Of a stretch of 64,000 nucleotides of DNA, positions 16,391-24,858 are shown piece by piece. Source of the DNA: JAJAZB01 sp964244295 (GTDB taxonomy: Bacteria; Bacteroidota; Bacteroidia; Cytophagales; Spirosomataceae); NCBI GenBank assembly GCA_964244295.1, contig CAXTIG010000011.1, positions 100,546-164,545 of the forward strand, in the 5' to 3' direction. How positions within the stretch are numbered: the first letter of the stretch is position 1; each line of letters starts with the position of its first letter. The position numbers were made by a program, and so were the translations under genes. The notes beneath the pieces were generated by a model, which made no database searches, had not been told where the DNA came from, and saw only the letters and a program-made list of their open reading frames with translations.

Positions 16391-17125
16391 TCATGGGTTC
16401 AGCGGCGTTTTATCCGCGATTTTTTGCAAGGTCTTCGCTAGTTCTTCGGTCAGCCCGGTGCTGGGTTTCCCGTTCCGAATCACCTGCCGGGGCAGGCGGG
16501 TTGCCTTTTTCCGGGTCATGACGCGGTACAGCACGCAACCCGCCAGGTAACTCCCCGCCAGGTTGGGGTGCCGACCGTCGGAGCCGTGCAAGGTCAGGCT
16601 ATCGCTCAGGGCCAATTTCCAGGCTTCGCCGACGGGAGCCACCAAACTACCCAACTCTTTGCCAATCGTCTGGTAGGCTTCGGTGAGTTTAGGTTGCTCG
16701 TCGGGCTTGGCTTTGGCCGCCCAGGTGGCGTAAAAAAGGGGTTTTGCGCCCGTTTTCCGGATTTCGGCGTCGAGCAGGCGGGCGTACTGAAAAAAGGCTT
16801 CTCGCTGGGCAAATGGCCGCGCGCTTTGCTCCTGAAGCACGACAAAATCCCAGGCCTTCCGGTGAATGGCTGCTTGCGCTTTGCCTTCCTCCCAGTGTTT
16901 TTGCAAGGTGGCTCCGCCGGTCGTTACCGACTCGTAGCCAAATTTTACGCCTTTGGCGGTCATCAATTGGGCGAGCAATTCGGGCAGGTCGTTGCCGTAG
17001 GTGTAGCTGTTGCCGATGAACAGCACCCGCAGGGAGTCGGATTTCGGCCCGGCGAGCAGCGCGCCGCTCCCGAAAACAAGGCAGAGGAGGAGAAAAACGA
17101 CGGTACGCTTCGGGTAGTTTGACAT
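16391..17125 (-). CDS. SGNH/GDSL-like hydrolase (secreted esterase-like)
   Basis: A 244-residue protein with an N-terminal export segment (VVFLLLCLVFGSGALLAG). The SGNH block I reads FIGNSYTYGNDLP, with Ser in GNS. TTGGATL supplies the block II Gly, and DGRHPN near residue 187 is the DxxH block V. This places it near carbohydrate esterases and DUF4886-like proteins. It probably removes acetyl or other ester groups from the polysaccharide before hydrolysis (inference from context). Confidence 0.78.
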   Translation of the reverse strand: MSNYPKRTVVFLLLCLVFGSGALLAGPKSDSLRVLFIGNSYTYGNDLPELLAQLMTAKGVKFGYESVTTGGATLQKHWEEGKAQAAIHRKAWDFVVLQEQSARPFAQREAFFQYARLLDAEIRKTGAKPLFYATWAAKAKPDEQPKLTEAYQTIGKELGSLVAPVGEAWKLALSDSLTLHGSDGRHPNLAGSYLAGCVLYRVMTRKKATRLPRQVIRNGKPSTGLTEELAKTLQKIADKTPLNP

Positions 17126-17142
17126 GGTACGGATTGCGGCGG

Positions 17143-18252
17143 CTAATTGACTTGTTGGACGCGCTCATTTGGCCCCAGGGGGAAACCCGTTTGCGCGCCG
17201 TCGAGCAGGAAATACGTGTTGTTTTCGTGCGTGAAACCGCTCTGTTTCGCGACCACTTCGGCGGCTTCGCCGCCCACCACGACGAGGTTATTTTTGAAAA
17301 CTAGTATTCCGGGCGCGAGCGTCCCCTTGCCCACACCGAGCAGGTTGTTCCACTTCGTACCCTTGCGGGAAATTATCGTGTTGTGTTCCATTCGGAAATT
17401 CTGAATGTCCGCGCGGAATTTTCCGCCGAGGTGAAAGGTCCACTCACCGTTTTCGATGGAAACGTTGTGCGCCACCACGATGCCCCGGGCCGTTCCGCCG
17501 CCGATTTCCAAAAAGCCGTTGCAGTCTTCGGCGTAGTTGTGGTGGACGTAGCTGCTGTCGCCGTTGGTGTACACCTCGAAAAAGCCCCCGTCGGCACCGT
17601 AATCGTAGCTCGACGCCCGGCAGCGCTCCGCCCGGTTGTACGAAATTTCGTTGTTGGAATTGAACACCCAGTACGCCACGGCCCCGTAGTCGTCGTCGCC
17701 GCCGGGGGTGTTTTTGACCATCACCAGGTCGTGGGCGTAGTTTTGGGTGACGAGGTTGTAGCGCCCGTGGAGCATCACGCCGCCGCCGCAGTTCCCGATT
17801 TCGCAGTTTCGGACGACGTTGTGGTTGGCGCCCTTCGCCAGGTACACCCCGGCCTGGTTGGCGTCTTTGGCGAGAAACCCGTCCAGTACCACCCAGGACC
17901 CGGTCACGTCGATGGCCTTCGCCCCTTTCCCGGCCTTGCTGAAGACGGGTTTGGCCCCCGACCCAACGGCTCGAAACACGAGGGGTTGGCGGGGCGTGCC
18001 GCTGTCGTCGATGACCAGCCCGGCGTCCCAAACCGAACCGGCCTCGAAATTCACGGTGTCGCCGGGCAAAAACTGCCGGGCGTGGACGGGCGCGAGCGAT
18101 TTCCAGGGGCGGTTGCGCGCCGTTCCCGCGTTGGCGTCATCGCCCGAAACGCCGTTGACGTAATAAGTTTGGGCAAACACCGGGCTGGTCAGCGCCGCCA
18201 GCAGACTGATTTTTAAGCGGAGACCGCGAATCGCTTTCATGGAAAAAGTCAT
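17143..18252 (-). CDS. Secreted right-handed parallel beta-helix protein
   Basis: A protein of 369 residues from the ATG at 18252, which overlaps the stop of the upstream gene as ATGA; an ATG at 18240 is the alternative. The signal peptide is MKAIRGLRLKISLLAALTSPVFA. It opens with YYVNGVSGDDANAGTARNRPW, the usual entry of Bacteroidota pectate-lyase-fold (DUF1565-like) proteins, then shows repeats such as NHNVVRNCEIGNCGGGVML and NNEISYNRAERC. No catalytic motif can be assigned with confidence. Polysaccharide lyase or glycan-binding function is inferred. Confidence 0.78.
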   Translation of the reverse strand: MTFSMKAIRGLRLKISLLAALTSPVFAQTYYVNGVSGDDANAGTARNRPWKSLAPVHARQFLPGDTVNFEAGSVWDAGLVIDDSGTPRQPLVFRAVGSGAKPVFSKAGKGAKAIDVTGSWVVLDGFLAKDANQAGVYLAKGANHNVVRNCEIGNCGGGVMLHGRYNLVTQNYAHDLVMVKNTPGGDDDYGAVAYWVFNSNNEISYNRAERCRASSYDYGADGGFFEVYTNGDSSYVHHNYAEDCNGFLEIGGGTARGIVVAHNVSIENGEWTFHLGGKFRADIQNFRMEHNTIISRKGTKWNNLLGVGKGTLAPGILVFKNNLVVVGGEAAEVVAKQSGFTHENNTYFLLDGAQTGFPLGPNERVQQVN

Positions 18253-19100
18253 TTCAGGCTTTTCAGGTAGGCAATCGTCTGCGGTACCTGGCTGGCGTAG
18301 CTGGGGCTTTCGTCTTCGATGTAGTAATGCCGAATGGCCGATTTTTTGGCGGCTTTCAGCACGGCGGGCAGGTTGATTTGCCCAGTGCCTAAAGCCACGT
18401 CGTTTTCTACCGGCGTACCGCCCGACAGGTTGCCCGCCACGCCCTTGCGCAGGTCTTTGAGGTGCATGAGTTTGAAGCGGGTCGGGTATTTTGTAATCAA
18501 GGCGGCGGGGTCGGCCCCCGGAAAGGCCGTCCACAAAATGTCGAGTTCAAAACTGACGTACTTCGGGTCGGTTTTCTGGATGAGGTAATCCATCAGCGTG
18601 CCGCCTTCGTGCGGCACGAACTCGTAGCCGTGGTTGTGGTAGCAGAACGTCAGGCCGAAATCGTCTTTCAACTGCTTACCCACGCGGTTGAATGTCTCGA
18701 CCGCTTTTTGGGCGTCGGCCAGGGTGAAGGGCGGCTTGTCCATAATCCAGGCGACGCGCACGTAGCTGGCTCCCAGGGTTTTGGCATCCCGGCCTACCTC
18801 GGCAGTTTTGTTTTGGGCATTGGCGTAGCTGGTGCCGAAGGAGGAGCACTTCATGCCGCGCTCGTCGAGCAAGGCGCGGAGTTCGGCGGCGGTTTTGCCG
18901 AACAGGTTAGAAAACTCGATGTCGGTGATGCCCAACGCCTTGATGGTGTCGAGGGTGGCCGCCACGTTCCGGGCGAAGCTGTTCCGGTAGGTGTACGACA
19001 CCATGCCGGGAGCTTGGGGAAACAGGGGCTTCTGGGCCTGGGCCGAAGCGAGGCCCGCGAACGCGAGGAGGAAAACGTACCGGAGGATGCGGGTGGTCAT
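18249..19100 (-). CDS. Sugar phosphate isomerase/epimerase-like TIM barrel, exported
   Basis: A 283-residue AP-endonuclease-2/xylose-isomerase-like TIM barrel. Typical strands are GITDIEFSN, LTFCYHNHGYEF and VSFELDILW, and the metal-site residues (His, Glu, Asp) fall in those segments. It carries a signal peptide (MTTRILRYVFLLAFAGLASAQAQ), as many Bacteroidota members do, so it acts in the periplasm on free sugars or derivatives rather than sugar phosphates. Its stop overlaps the start of the next gene. Confidence 0.85.
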   Translation of the reverse strand: MTTRILRYVFLLAFAGLASAQAQKPLFPQAPGMVSYTYRNSFARNVAATLDTIKALGITDIEFSNLFGKTAAELRALLDERGMKCSSFGTSYANAQNKTAEVGRDAKTLGASYVRVAWIMDKPPFTLADAQKAVETFNRVGKQLKDDFGLTFCYHNHGYEFVPHEGGTLMDYLIQKTDPKYVSFELDILWTAFPGADPAALITKYPTRFKLMHLKDLRKGVAGNLSGGTPVENDVALGTGQINLPAVLKAAKKSAIRHYYIEDESPSYASQVPQTIAYLKSLK

Positions 19101-19158
19101 GGGGAGGAAATTTTATGTTGAAGTTTAGGAAAAGGACGGGTGTCGGAGCAATTTATTA

Positions 19159-19310
19159 GCCCCTAATTTTAATCAGGGGAAAGTAAGGAGTCGATGGCAG
19201 ACTGATAACCGTTTTAACGGTTTGGCGACCGCTAAACCGTTGAAACGGTTTCACCCAATCACGCCGTTGAGACGATTTCCCACCACTCAAGTGGTGGGCT
19301 GATAAACAGG
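19159..19310. repeat. Cluster of small palindromes
   Basis: The 19101-19327 gap holds several palindromic units. CCCCTAATTTTAATCAGGGG could serve as a terminator for the beta-helix gene ending at 19328. AACCGTTTTAACGGTT and AAACCGTTGAAACGGTTT follow, then CCACCACTCAAGTGGTGGG. These are repeat types often seen between Bacteroidota genes. No gene is present. Confidence 0.65.
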
Positions 19311-19327
19311 TTCTACCCCCGCGACGA

Positions 19328-20695
19328 TCACTGCTCAAACGCCCCCCGGTCGCGGCCCGCCGCTGGACGGGCCTTGCCGGTGAGGTCGGTTTTCTGGGCA
19401 ACCTCGGTGCTGCCGGAATTTAAGGCCCGGCTGCCATTCGCCAGGCGGAAATTTCCCTTCGTCGGGTCCGCCTGCACGTCGATAAAATTCACCTCGGCCA
19501 CCACGTCGTGTTCCCCTTTGAATACTTCCTGCGCCGTTGGGTACACGTTGTAATCCCAGCGAATGGCCGTGTTGCGGTTGTTGGACGTCACCTTTCCGCC
19601 GGGCCGGGGCACGATGACGTTGTTGAGAATCACCACGTCTTCCGAGCGGTTGGGAAACAATTCCTGGTAGCCTACGATGCCGCCGTTGTGGTAGGTGGTG
19701 TTGTTGATGATGTCCACGTGCCGGGTGCGAAACGTGTGAATGCCGGAGCCGCCGTTGTAGGCGCTGACGTTGTTGGCAATCAGCGCCCGGCCCTTCCATT
19801 CGGGGCGCCTGGGCTTTTCCGGCGCGGCGACTGCCGGGGGCGGGGTCTTGGAAGTGTCTGCTTTAACGACCGCGTCGGCGTTGGGATTGGTGGCTCCCTG
19901 CCCGGCCTGGTCGGTCACGTCGAGCAGGATGCCGTTGCCATCGCTGAGTTTGCCGATTTTCTCCCAGGGCACCAGCGTTTTGTTGTTCCACACAAAATTG
20001 CGCTGAATCACGACGTGGTAGCCCGGCGCGTCGTCGAAGGCCCAGTTGTTGAGCGTGGTGATGCCTGACCCGCCGTAGCGCATGAACCAGGCGTTGTCGT
20101 ACACCCGGCAATTCTCGACCGTGAAATAGTCCATTTCGATGCCCACGATGCCCCCGCCCGCGCACTTGGCGACCGTGCAGTGGCGGATGGTGACGTGGTG
20201 CGGTTTGGCGTCGGGGGCCTTCCGGCGACCTTCGACAAAAATGCCGTTGGTGTTGAAATACGGGTCGGCTTTGGGTTTTTTGGCGTCTTCCTGGGCGGCC
20301 AGCAGCACGGTGGACTCGTTGTTGCCAAGCACGGTCAGGCCGTCGAGGATATGGTACGACCCGGAAACGTGAATGCCGTTCCAGCCCGTCGGGCGGATTT
20401 CGGGGCGGTGCCCCGGCCGGGCTTTCCAGGTAATCCAGGCGTCGGGTTTGCCGGAGGTTTTGATGGAAAGCACGGCGCTGCCGTCGCCTTTGTCGGCGTT
20501 GGTGTAGGTGCCGTTTTCAATCCAGACCACGTCGCCGGGCTGCACCAGGTCGGCGGCTTTTTGTAAACTGCGAAAAGCGGTCGCGCTGGTTTTTCCATCG
20601 TTGGCGTCGTTTCCCGTGCCGGAAACGTGCCAAACCTGGGCGAAACCAACGTGGGCAGACAACCACAGGAAAGAAAGAAAAAGGGTACGCTTCAT
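19328..20695 (-). CDS. Secreted right-handed parallel beta-helix protein (pectate-lyase fold)
   Basis: A 455-residue protein with signal peptide MKRTLFLSFLWLSAHVGFAQ. It opens with WHVSGTGNDANDGKTSATAF and LQKAADLVQPGDVVWIENGTY, the entry motif of this fold. Later coils include HHVTIRHCTVAKCAGGGIVG and VDIINNTTYHNGG. A Pro/Ala-rich insert (TPPPAVAAPEKPRRPE) interrupts the helix near residue 290. It ends with AAGRDRGAFEQ, like other members. Lyase or hydrolase activity is possible but not proven by visible motifs. Confidence 0.8.
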   Translation of the reverse strand: MKRTLFLSFLWLSAHVGFAQVWHVSGTGNDANDGKTSATAFRSLQKAADLVQPGDVVWIENGTYTNADKGDGSAVLSIKTSGKPDAWITWKARPGHRPEIRPTGWNGIHVSGSYHILDGLTVLGNNESTVLLAAQEDAKKPKADPYFNTNGIFVEGRRKAPDAKPHHVTIRHCTVAKCAGGGIVGIEMDYFTVENCRVYDNAWFMRYGGSGITTLNNWAFDDAPGYHVVIQRNFVWNNKTLVPWEKIGKLSDGNGILLDVTDQAGQGATNPNADAVVKADTSKTPPPAVAAPEKPRRPEWKGRALIANNVSAYNGGSGIHTFRTRHVDIINNTTYHNGGIVGYQELFPNRSEDVVILNNVIVPRPGGKVTSNNRNTAIRWDYNVYPTAQEVFKGEHDVVAEVNFIDVQADPTKGNFRLANGSRALNSGSTEVAQKTDLTGKARPAAGRDRGAFEQ

Positions 20696-20764
20696 GCGGG
20701 GTATTTTGAGGTTTTATGAATTGGGTTCTCCGATTAGGTGGTACTAGACGTTTCCCGGCTCCAG

Positions 20765-21823
20765 TTACCAGGTGAAAAGCCGCCGGGGGTTGTCGATCAG
20801 AAATTTATCGATGGTTTCTTTGGGCAATCCCTGCTCCCGCATCCAGGGAACGACCTTGCGGAGCGGGTACGAGTAGGTGCGGTCGCTGCCGCCCTCGTTG
20901 GTGTCGCTCCACAGGATTTTGATGTTGCCGTTGTCGAAACTCCACGTCATGTCGATGGTCGCCACCATGCGGTCGTCGTAGCCGCGTTGGGTCAGTTCGA
21001 GGATGATGCGGGCCAAATCGTTGGGCTTGGTGTGGTTCCAGTTGCCGAAATTATTGAAACTCAGGCTGCTGCCTTTTTCCACCACGCCCTGCAAATACTC
21101 GATTTCCTGCTCCACGTTCCGCCCGCTCCAGCCAAACGTGGCCTCGACGTGCGAAAAATAGCAGTGCTTCAAATCGGCCCCGGCTTCTTCCAGAATCTGC
21201 TGCTGCTCGGCACAGCCACTCACGGCGTGGGTGCAGATGGTCAGGCCGTAGCGTTTTTGAATCCGGGCACCGGCAATGAGTAAATTTTTCTCGGCGGGCG
21301 TAATCGGCAAGCGCCGGGTCGCCAGTTTAATCACGCCCGGACGAATCCGCGTGCCCTGAAGGCCGTCCTCCACGTCGCGGCGCATCCGGGTTTCAAAGTC
21401 CTCCGTCGTCAGCGATTGCTGGTCGTCTTTGAGCAGGTACGAGCCGGTGCAACAGATGATGTTCACGCCGGTGGCCTGCGAAACCTCCCGGATGCCGGCC
21501 ACGTCGTCGGTCGGCCCGACGTCGGCGATGGTTTGCAGGCCCAGCGCTTTCGCTTTTTTCAACTCGCTGACGGCAAACTCAAAACTTTTCTCCCGCAGGG
21601 CCGGGTCTTTGGGCAATACGATGTGCTCGTGGACGCTGGTGATGCCCATCTGGCCGGGGAGAATTTCCCCGGTGGCGGTGGGGATTTTTTTTGCCGGAGC
21701 CAAACCCGGTTCGCTACCCGGAGTGCCGAAGCCCCCCGGCCCCGGAAGGAGCGCGGCGGCGGTGCCGAGGCCCAGCGATTTCAGGAAGGTTCGGCGCGTT
21801 TGGTAATCTTTTTCGGTTTCCAT
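20765..21823 (-). CDS. Phosphotriesterase-like (PTE family) metal hydrolase with Tat signal
   Basis: A protein of 352 residues from the ATG at 21823. This start places the twin-arginine signal (TRRTFLKSLGLG) near the N-terminus. Binuclear-metal ligands of the PTE family are visible: HEH in TSVHEHIVL, a candidate carboxylated Lys in GVIKLAT, His in TICTHAVSG and CYFSHVEA, and Asp in TIDMTW. Bacterial members of this family act on lactones and sugar esters as well as phosphotriesters. In this locus a sugar-lactone or ester hydrolase is the likelier role (inference). Confidence 0.83.
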   Translation of the reverse strand: METEKDYQTRRTFLKSLGLGTAAALLPGPGGFGTPGSEPGLAPAKKIPTATGEILPGQMGITSVHEHIVLPKDPALREKSFEFAVSELKKAKALGLQTIADVGPTDDVAGIREVSQATGVNIICCTGSYLLKDDQQSLTTEDFETRMRRDVEDGLQGTRIRPGVIKLATRRLPITPAEKNLLIAGARIQKRYGLTICTHAVSGCAEQQQILEEAGADLKHCYFSHVEATFGWSGRNVEQEIEYLQGVVEKGSSLSFNNFGNWNHTKPNDLARIILELTQRGYDDRMVATIDMTWSFDNGNIKILWSDTNEGGSDRTYSYPLRKVVPWMREQGLPKETIDKFLIDNPRRLFTW

Positions 21824-21901
21824 CGATTTGTCGGAATTAGGGTCACTCCCGAATTTAGAACGGTGATCATTCAAAGCGCAGGGCGGAGGCAAGCACCGCC
21901 C

Positions 21902-23389
21902 CTACTTTTTCAACCCCGTCAAATCAGAATCAACCCGGATTACTCCCCCACCTTCTTCTATTTTCGCCGAAAAATTCTGACCGGTTTCGAGGCTACCCAC
22001 CGTTTTTACCACCACTTCTTTGCCCTTGCTCCGGTTTCGGATTAAGGTGTATTCACCCGATGAATTAAATTGACAATTCGTAAAACTGACGTGGGTTTTG
22101 GGGTACACGCTGTAATCGGCGGCGTGTTGAAAATCAATCCAGTTGTTTTGCAAAACCGAGTTGCGCACGGTGATAACATTGCAGGGCGTTGAAATCGAAA
22201 TCAACGCTTTTTTATTGTCGCTCAGCATCGTGATGTTTTCGAAAGACAGCGGCCCCTGAACCGGTATTTGTGCCCCCGGGTAATACGAATGCGACCATTT
22301 GTTGCTGTAACTCATCAGTTGAAACGGCACGCGAATGCTTTGCAAAAAAATATCCCGGAACACCACGTTTTTCACGACAGCGGTGTGAATCGTATCTTGT
22401 TGAAACATCAACCAATTGATGCTGTCCACCACGGCCATCCCTTTTTCGAAGGTGGGGCGGGTGAGGGATTTGTAAACCCGGTTGTCGAGGTTAGCCACGA
22501 CCCGGTAAATCCGGCCGTTCGACACCACCGCATCGCCGTGTTTTACTTCGATGCCCGGCTTCCAATCGACCCAGGCCGAGGCGACGATTTTGGAAAAAGC
22601 CCCTTCCAGGTAATCGTCGGGGATGTCGGAGCAGTTTTCGATGACGCCGTCTTCGAGGTTCCCGAATTCCGGGTTGGCGCTTACCCAGTCGCCCGGCACC
22701 AGGGCGATGGCGTCGTCGCCGGTCTGGAAAACGCCGTTGCTGATTTTAAATCGCTTCCCCGGCCCCAGGTGAATCCCGTCTTTTTTGCCCCGGATGATGA
22801 CGTCGTTTATCAACAAATCTTCGAAGGTGCAGATGTGCAACGCAAATTGCCCGTTGACCAAACCGGAGCACCGGAACCGTTCAATCTTCAGGTCTTTCAC
22901 GTAAAAAAAAGCGACGTGCCCGCGCAACCCGTAAATCGTGCTCATCGGCAAATCGACCCCATTCACCCGAACATCGAGGCCGGTAATCGTGATGTTGTGG
23001 TTGTACGTCCGCGTCAGCGCCCCCTTGTTTAAAAATACGTGCGTGAAGCGACCCGCTTCGCCCGATTTTTCCACGACGACTCCATTCCCAAAAACCAGCG
23101 AGGTGTTGTCGCCCAGGTACACCGTGGCCGCTAGTTTGTACGTGCCGGGTTTGCTAATCGTAATCGTGCCGCCTTTATCGACGGCGGCTTGCAAGGCTCT
23201 GGCATTGTTCACTCCCGGTTCGGTGGGTAAAAAACCAAAATCGGCGGCATCGGTGAAGCCGCTTCGGTGTTCCGATTTTTGAACGGTGTTCCGTATTGGT
23301 TTTGCAAACAAAATGTTCGTCAGCAGCAACAGACCGGTAGGGATGAAAAGGAAAATTGATTTTTTCACCGGGTAAATTTTAAGGTTCAT
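21902..23389 (-). CDS. Secreted pectin-lyase-fold protein (GH28-like)
   Basis: A 495-residue protein with an N-terminal hydrophobic export segment (SIFLFIPTGLLLLTNILFA). It starts with FTDAADFGFLPTEPGVNN, the common opening of pectate-lyase-superfamily GH28-like proteins. The helix contains KKDGIHLGPGKRF and FQTGDDAIALVPGDW, resembling the paired Asp of polygalacturonases. A ~60-residue insert (about 270-330) separates coils. Its first bases overlap the stop of the upstream gene by 4 bp, so translation is coupled. It probably cleaves uronic-acid-containing chains. Confidence 0.75.
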   Translation of the reverse strand: MNLKIYPVKKSIFLFIPTGLLLLTNILFAKPIRNTVQKSEHRSGFTDAADFGFLPTEPGVNNARALQAAVDKGGTITISKPGTYKLAATVYLGDNTSLVFGNGVVVEKSGEAGRFTHVFLNKGALTRTYNHNITITGLDVRVNGVDLPMSTIYGLRGHVAFFYVKDLKIERFRCSGLVNGQFALHICTFEDLLINDVIIRGKKDGIHLGPGKRFKISNGVFQTGDDAIALVPGDWVSANPEFGNLEDGVIENCSDIPDDYLEGAFSKIVASAWVDWKPGIEVKHGDAVVSNGRIYRVVANLDNRVYKSLTRPTFEKGMAVVDSINWLMFQQDTIHTAVVKNVVFRDIFLQSIRVPFQLMSYSNKWSHSYYPGAQIPVQGPLSFENITMLSDNKKALISISTPCNVITVRNSVLQNNWIDFQHAADYSVYPKTHVSFTNCQFNSSGEYTLIRNRSKGKEVVVKTVGSLETGQNFSAKIEEGGGVIRVDSDLTGLKK

Positions 23390-24846
23390 GGCTGGGGTAC
23401 GTAGGTCGCATTTTCTACCTTCAAACTACCCGCCCGAACTGGCAGGTCGGCTTCGGTTTTTACCGGTTTGCCGTTGAGCACGACGTTATCGAAGGTCACG
23501 TCATGGGTGGTATTTTTGATGAGCGAAGGAACCGCCTCGCCCGTCATCGTGATGTCTTTCAAGACCAGGTTCCGAAACTCCGATTCGGGGTTCTGCAACC
23601 CGAAGAGTGCCGCCGGTTCTTCAAACCGAATGCCCTCAAACCGGTAGTTGCTGTGTCGGGCCTGGCCTTTGCTGTTGGGGCTGACCATGCAGAATAGCGA
23701 CCAGGGGGCGTACCATTCGCTCTTGCTGATGTGAATCACGTCGGTGTTTTTCATCGAAATGTTGCGGGTCGTGAGCGCCTGTCCGTTGAACCCGATGCGG
23801 AAAACGTTCGCCAGCGTCGTCCACAACACGCAGTTTTCGATGTGAATGTCGCTGACTTCCCCCGTCGAATTTTTGGCGGTGGCCCACATATCCTGGCTGC
23901 TGTTGGGGGTGAAAAAGGCGAAGCAGTCGTCCATCGAACGGATGAAACTGTTGGTGACTTTGGCCCGCCCACCGCCGTACCAGTCGATGCCGTCGCCGTT
24001 GATGTTCTGGGGGTTGAGGGCCAGGATTTTAATGTTGTCGAACACGGCGTCGAAGGTCGTGTGGGTTTGCAGCGACCAGGTGCGGCTGCGGCCCACGAAG
24101 GTCACGCCCCGCACGGTGAGGCCGCGCACGTTGCGGGTGGTGAGCGGGTGCCAGTATTTCTGACTTTTCCAGCCGTCGTCGTGGGTTTCCGACTGCGGGC
24201 CGTAGTACAGCACCGTGCCCCGGCCCAGGATGCTCACGTTTTGCGCGTCGAAGGCGTTGACGCTCCCGAACAGCACCGCGCCGGCGTCGAGGTACAGCGT
24301 TTGCCCGCTTTTCAGGTCCACGTGCCGGTTGTGAATGCCCGCTTTCAGGTGAATCACGTTCGGGCCGCTGAGCTTGGGCGCGGTGGCGTCCGGGCGGTTG
24401 GCGAAGAGGAACAGCGCGTCGTCTTTGAAATGGCCCGTCCCGGCCCGCTCGATGGAGTATTGGCCCGCTTCGGTCAGCGTGAAATCCACCGCGTCGCCGT
24501 TCAGCTTGGGCTGAACGTGTCTAGAGAGTGGTCGGACGAATACTTCGCCTCGCCAGTAGCCCCGTTCATCGACCCGAATGGCTTCTTTGTTCGAGGTCTG
24601 GCCTGAATACGAGCCGGATTTGAAATTGGATTTGACGGTGACGGTGGCATTGCCCGTGAAATCGAAACTGGCGAAATAGACGTTCAGCCCGGCGTGAAAA
24701 ACCGGTACGGCCTGTCCGTTGACGGTCACCTGGTAGTAATCGGAGGCGAATTCTTCGGGCACCGGGTGGGGCTTGACGGGTTGGGCGAAGCCAACCAGGC
24801 TACCGGCAAGTAGCGTGAGCAGAGAAACGAGAAGGTGTTTTTTCAT
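23386..24846 (-). CDS. Secreted pectin-lyase-fold glycoside hydrolase (polygalacturonase-like)
   Basis: A 486-residue protein with signal peptide MKKHLLVSLLTLLAGSLVGFAQ. An N-terminal beta-sandwich (about 25-150) precedes a parallel beta-helix. The catalytic-looking region has NPQNINGDGIDWYGGG followed by SFIRSMDDCFAFF, which matches the Asp/Asp-Asp arrangement of GH28 and related GH49-type enzymes. It is cotranscribed with, and overlaps, the downstream GH28-like gene. Polygalacturonase or dextranase-like activity is inferred. Confidence 0.78.
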   Translation of the reverse strand: MKKHLLVSLLTLLAGSLVGFAQPVKPHPVPEEFASDYYQVTVNGQAVPVFHAGLNVYFASFDFTGNATVTVKSNFKSGSYSGQTSNKEAIRVDERGYWRGEVFVRPLSRHVQPKLNGDAVDFTLTEAGQYSIERAGTGHFKDDALFLFANRPDATAPKLSGPNVIHLKAGIHNRHVDLKSGQTLYLDAGAVLFGSVNAFDAQNVSILGRGTVLYYGPQSETHDDGWKSQKYWHPLTTRNVRGLTVRGVTFVGRSRTWSLQTHTTFDAVFDNIKILALNPQNINGDGIDWYGGGRAKVTNSFIRSMDDCFAFFTPNSSQDMWATAKNSTGEVSDIHIENCVLWTTLANVFRIGFNGQALTTRNISMKNTDVIHISKSEWYAPWSLFCMVSPNSKGQARHSNYRFEGIRFEEPAALFGLQNPESEFRNLVLKDITMTGEAVPSLIKNTTHDVTFDNVVLNGKPVKTEADLPVRAGSLKVENATYVPQP

Positions 24847-24858
24847 AAAAATCAGGAA

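Noticed and set aside
19101..19327. Short minus-strand frame overlapping the beta-helix gene end
   Set aside because: It crosses the palindrome cluster and the beta-helix gene in another frame; no motif.
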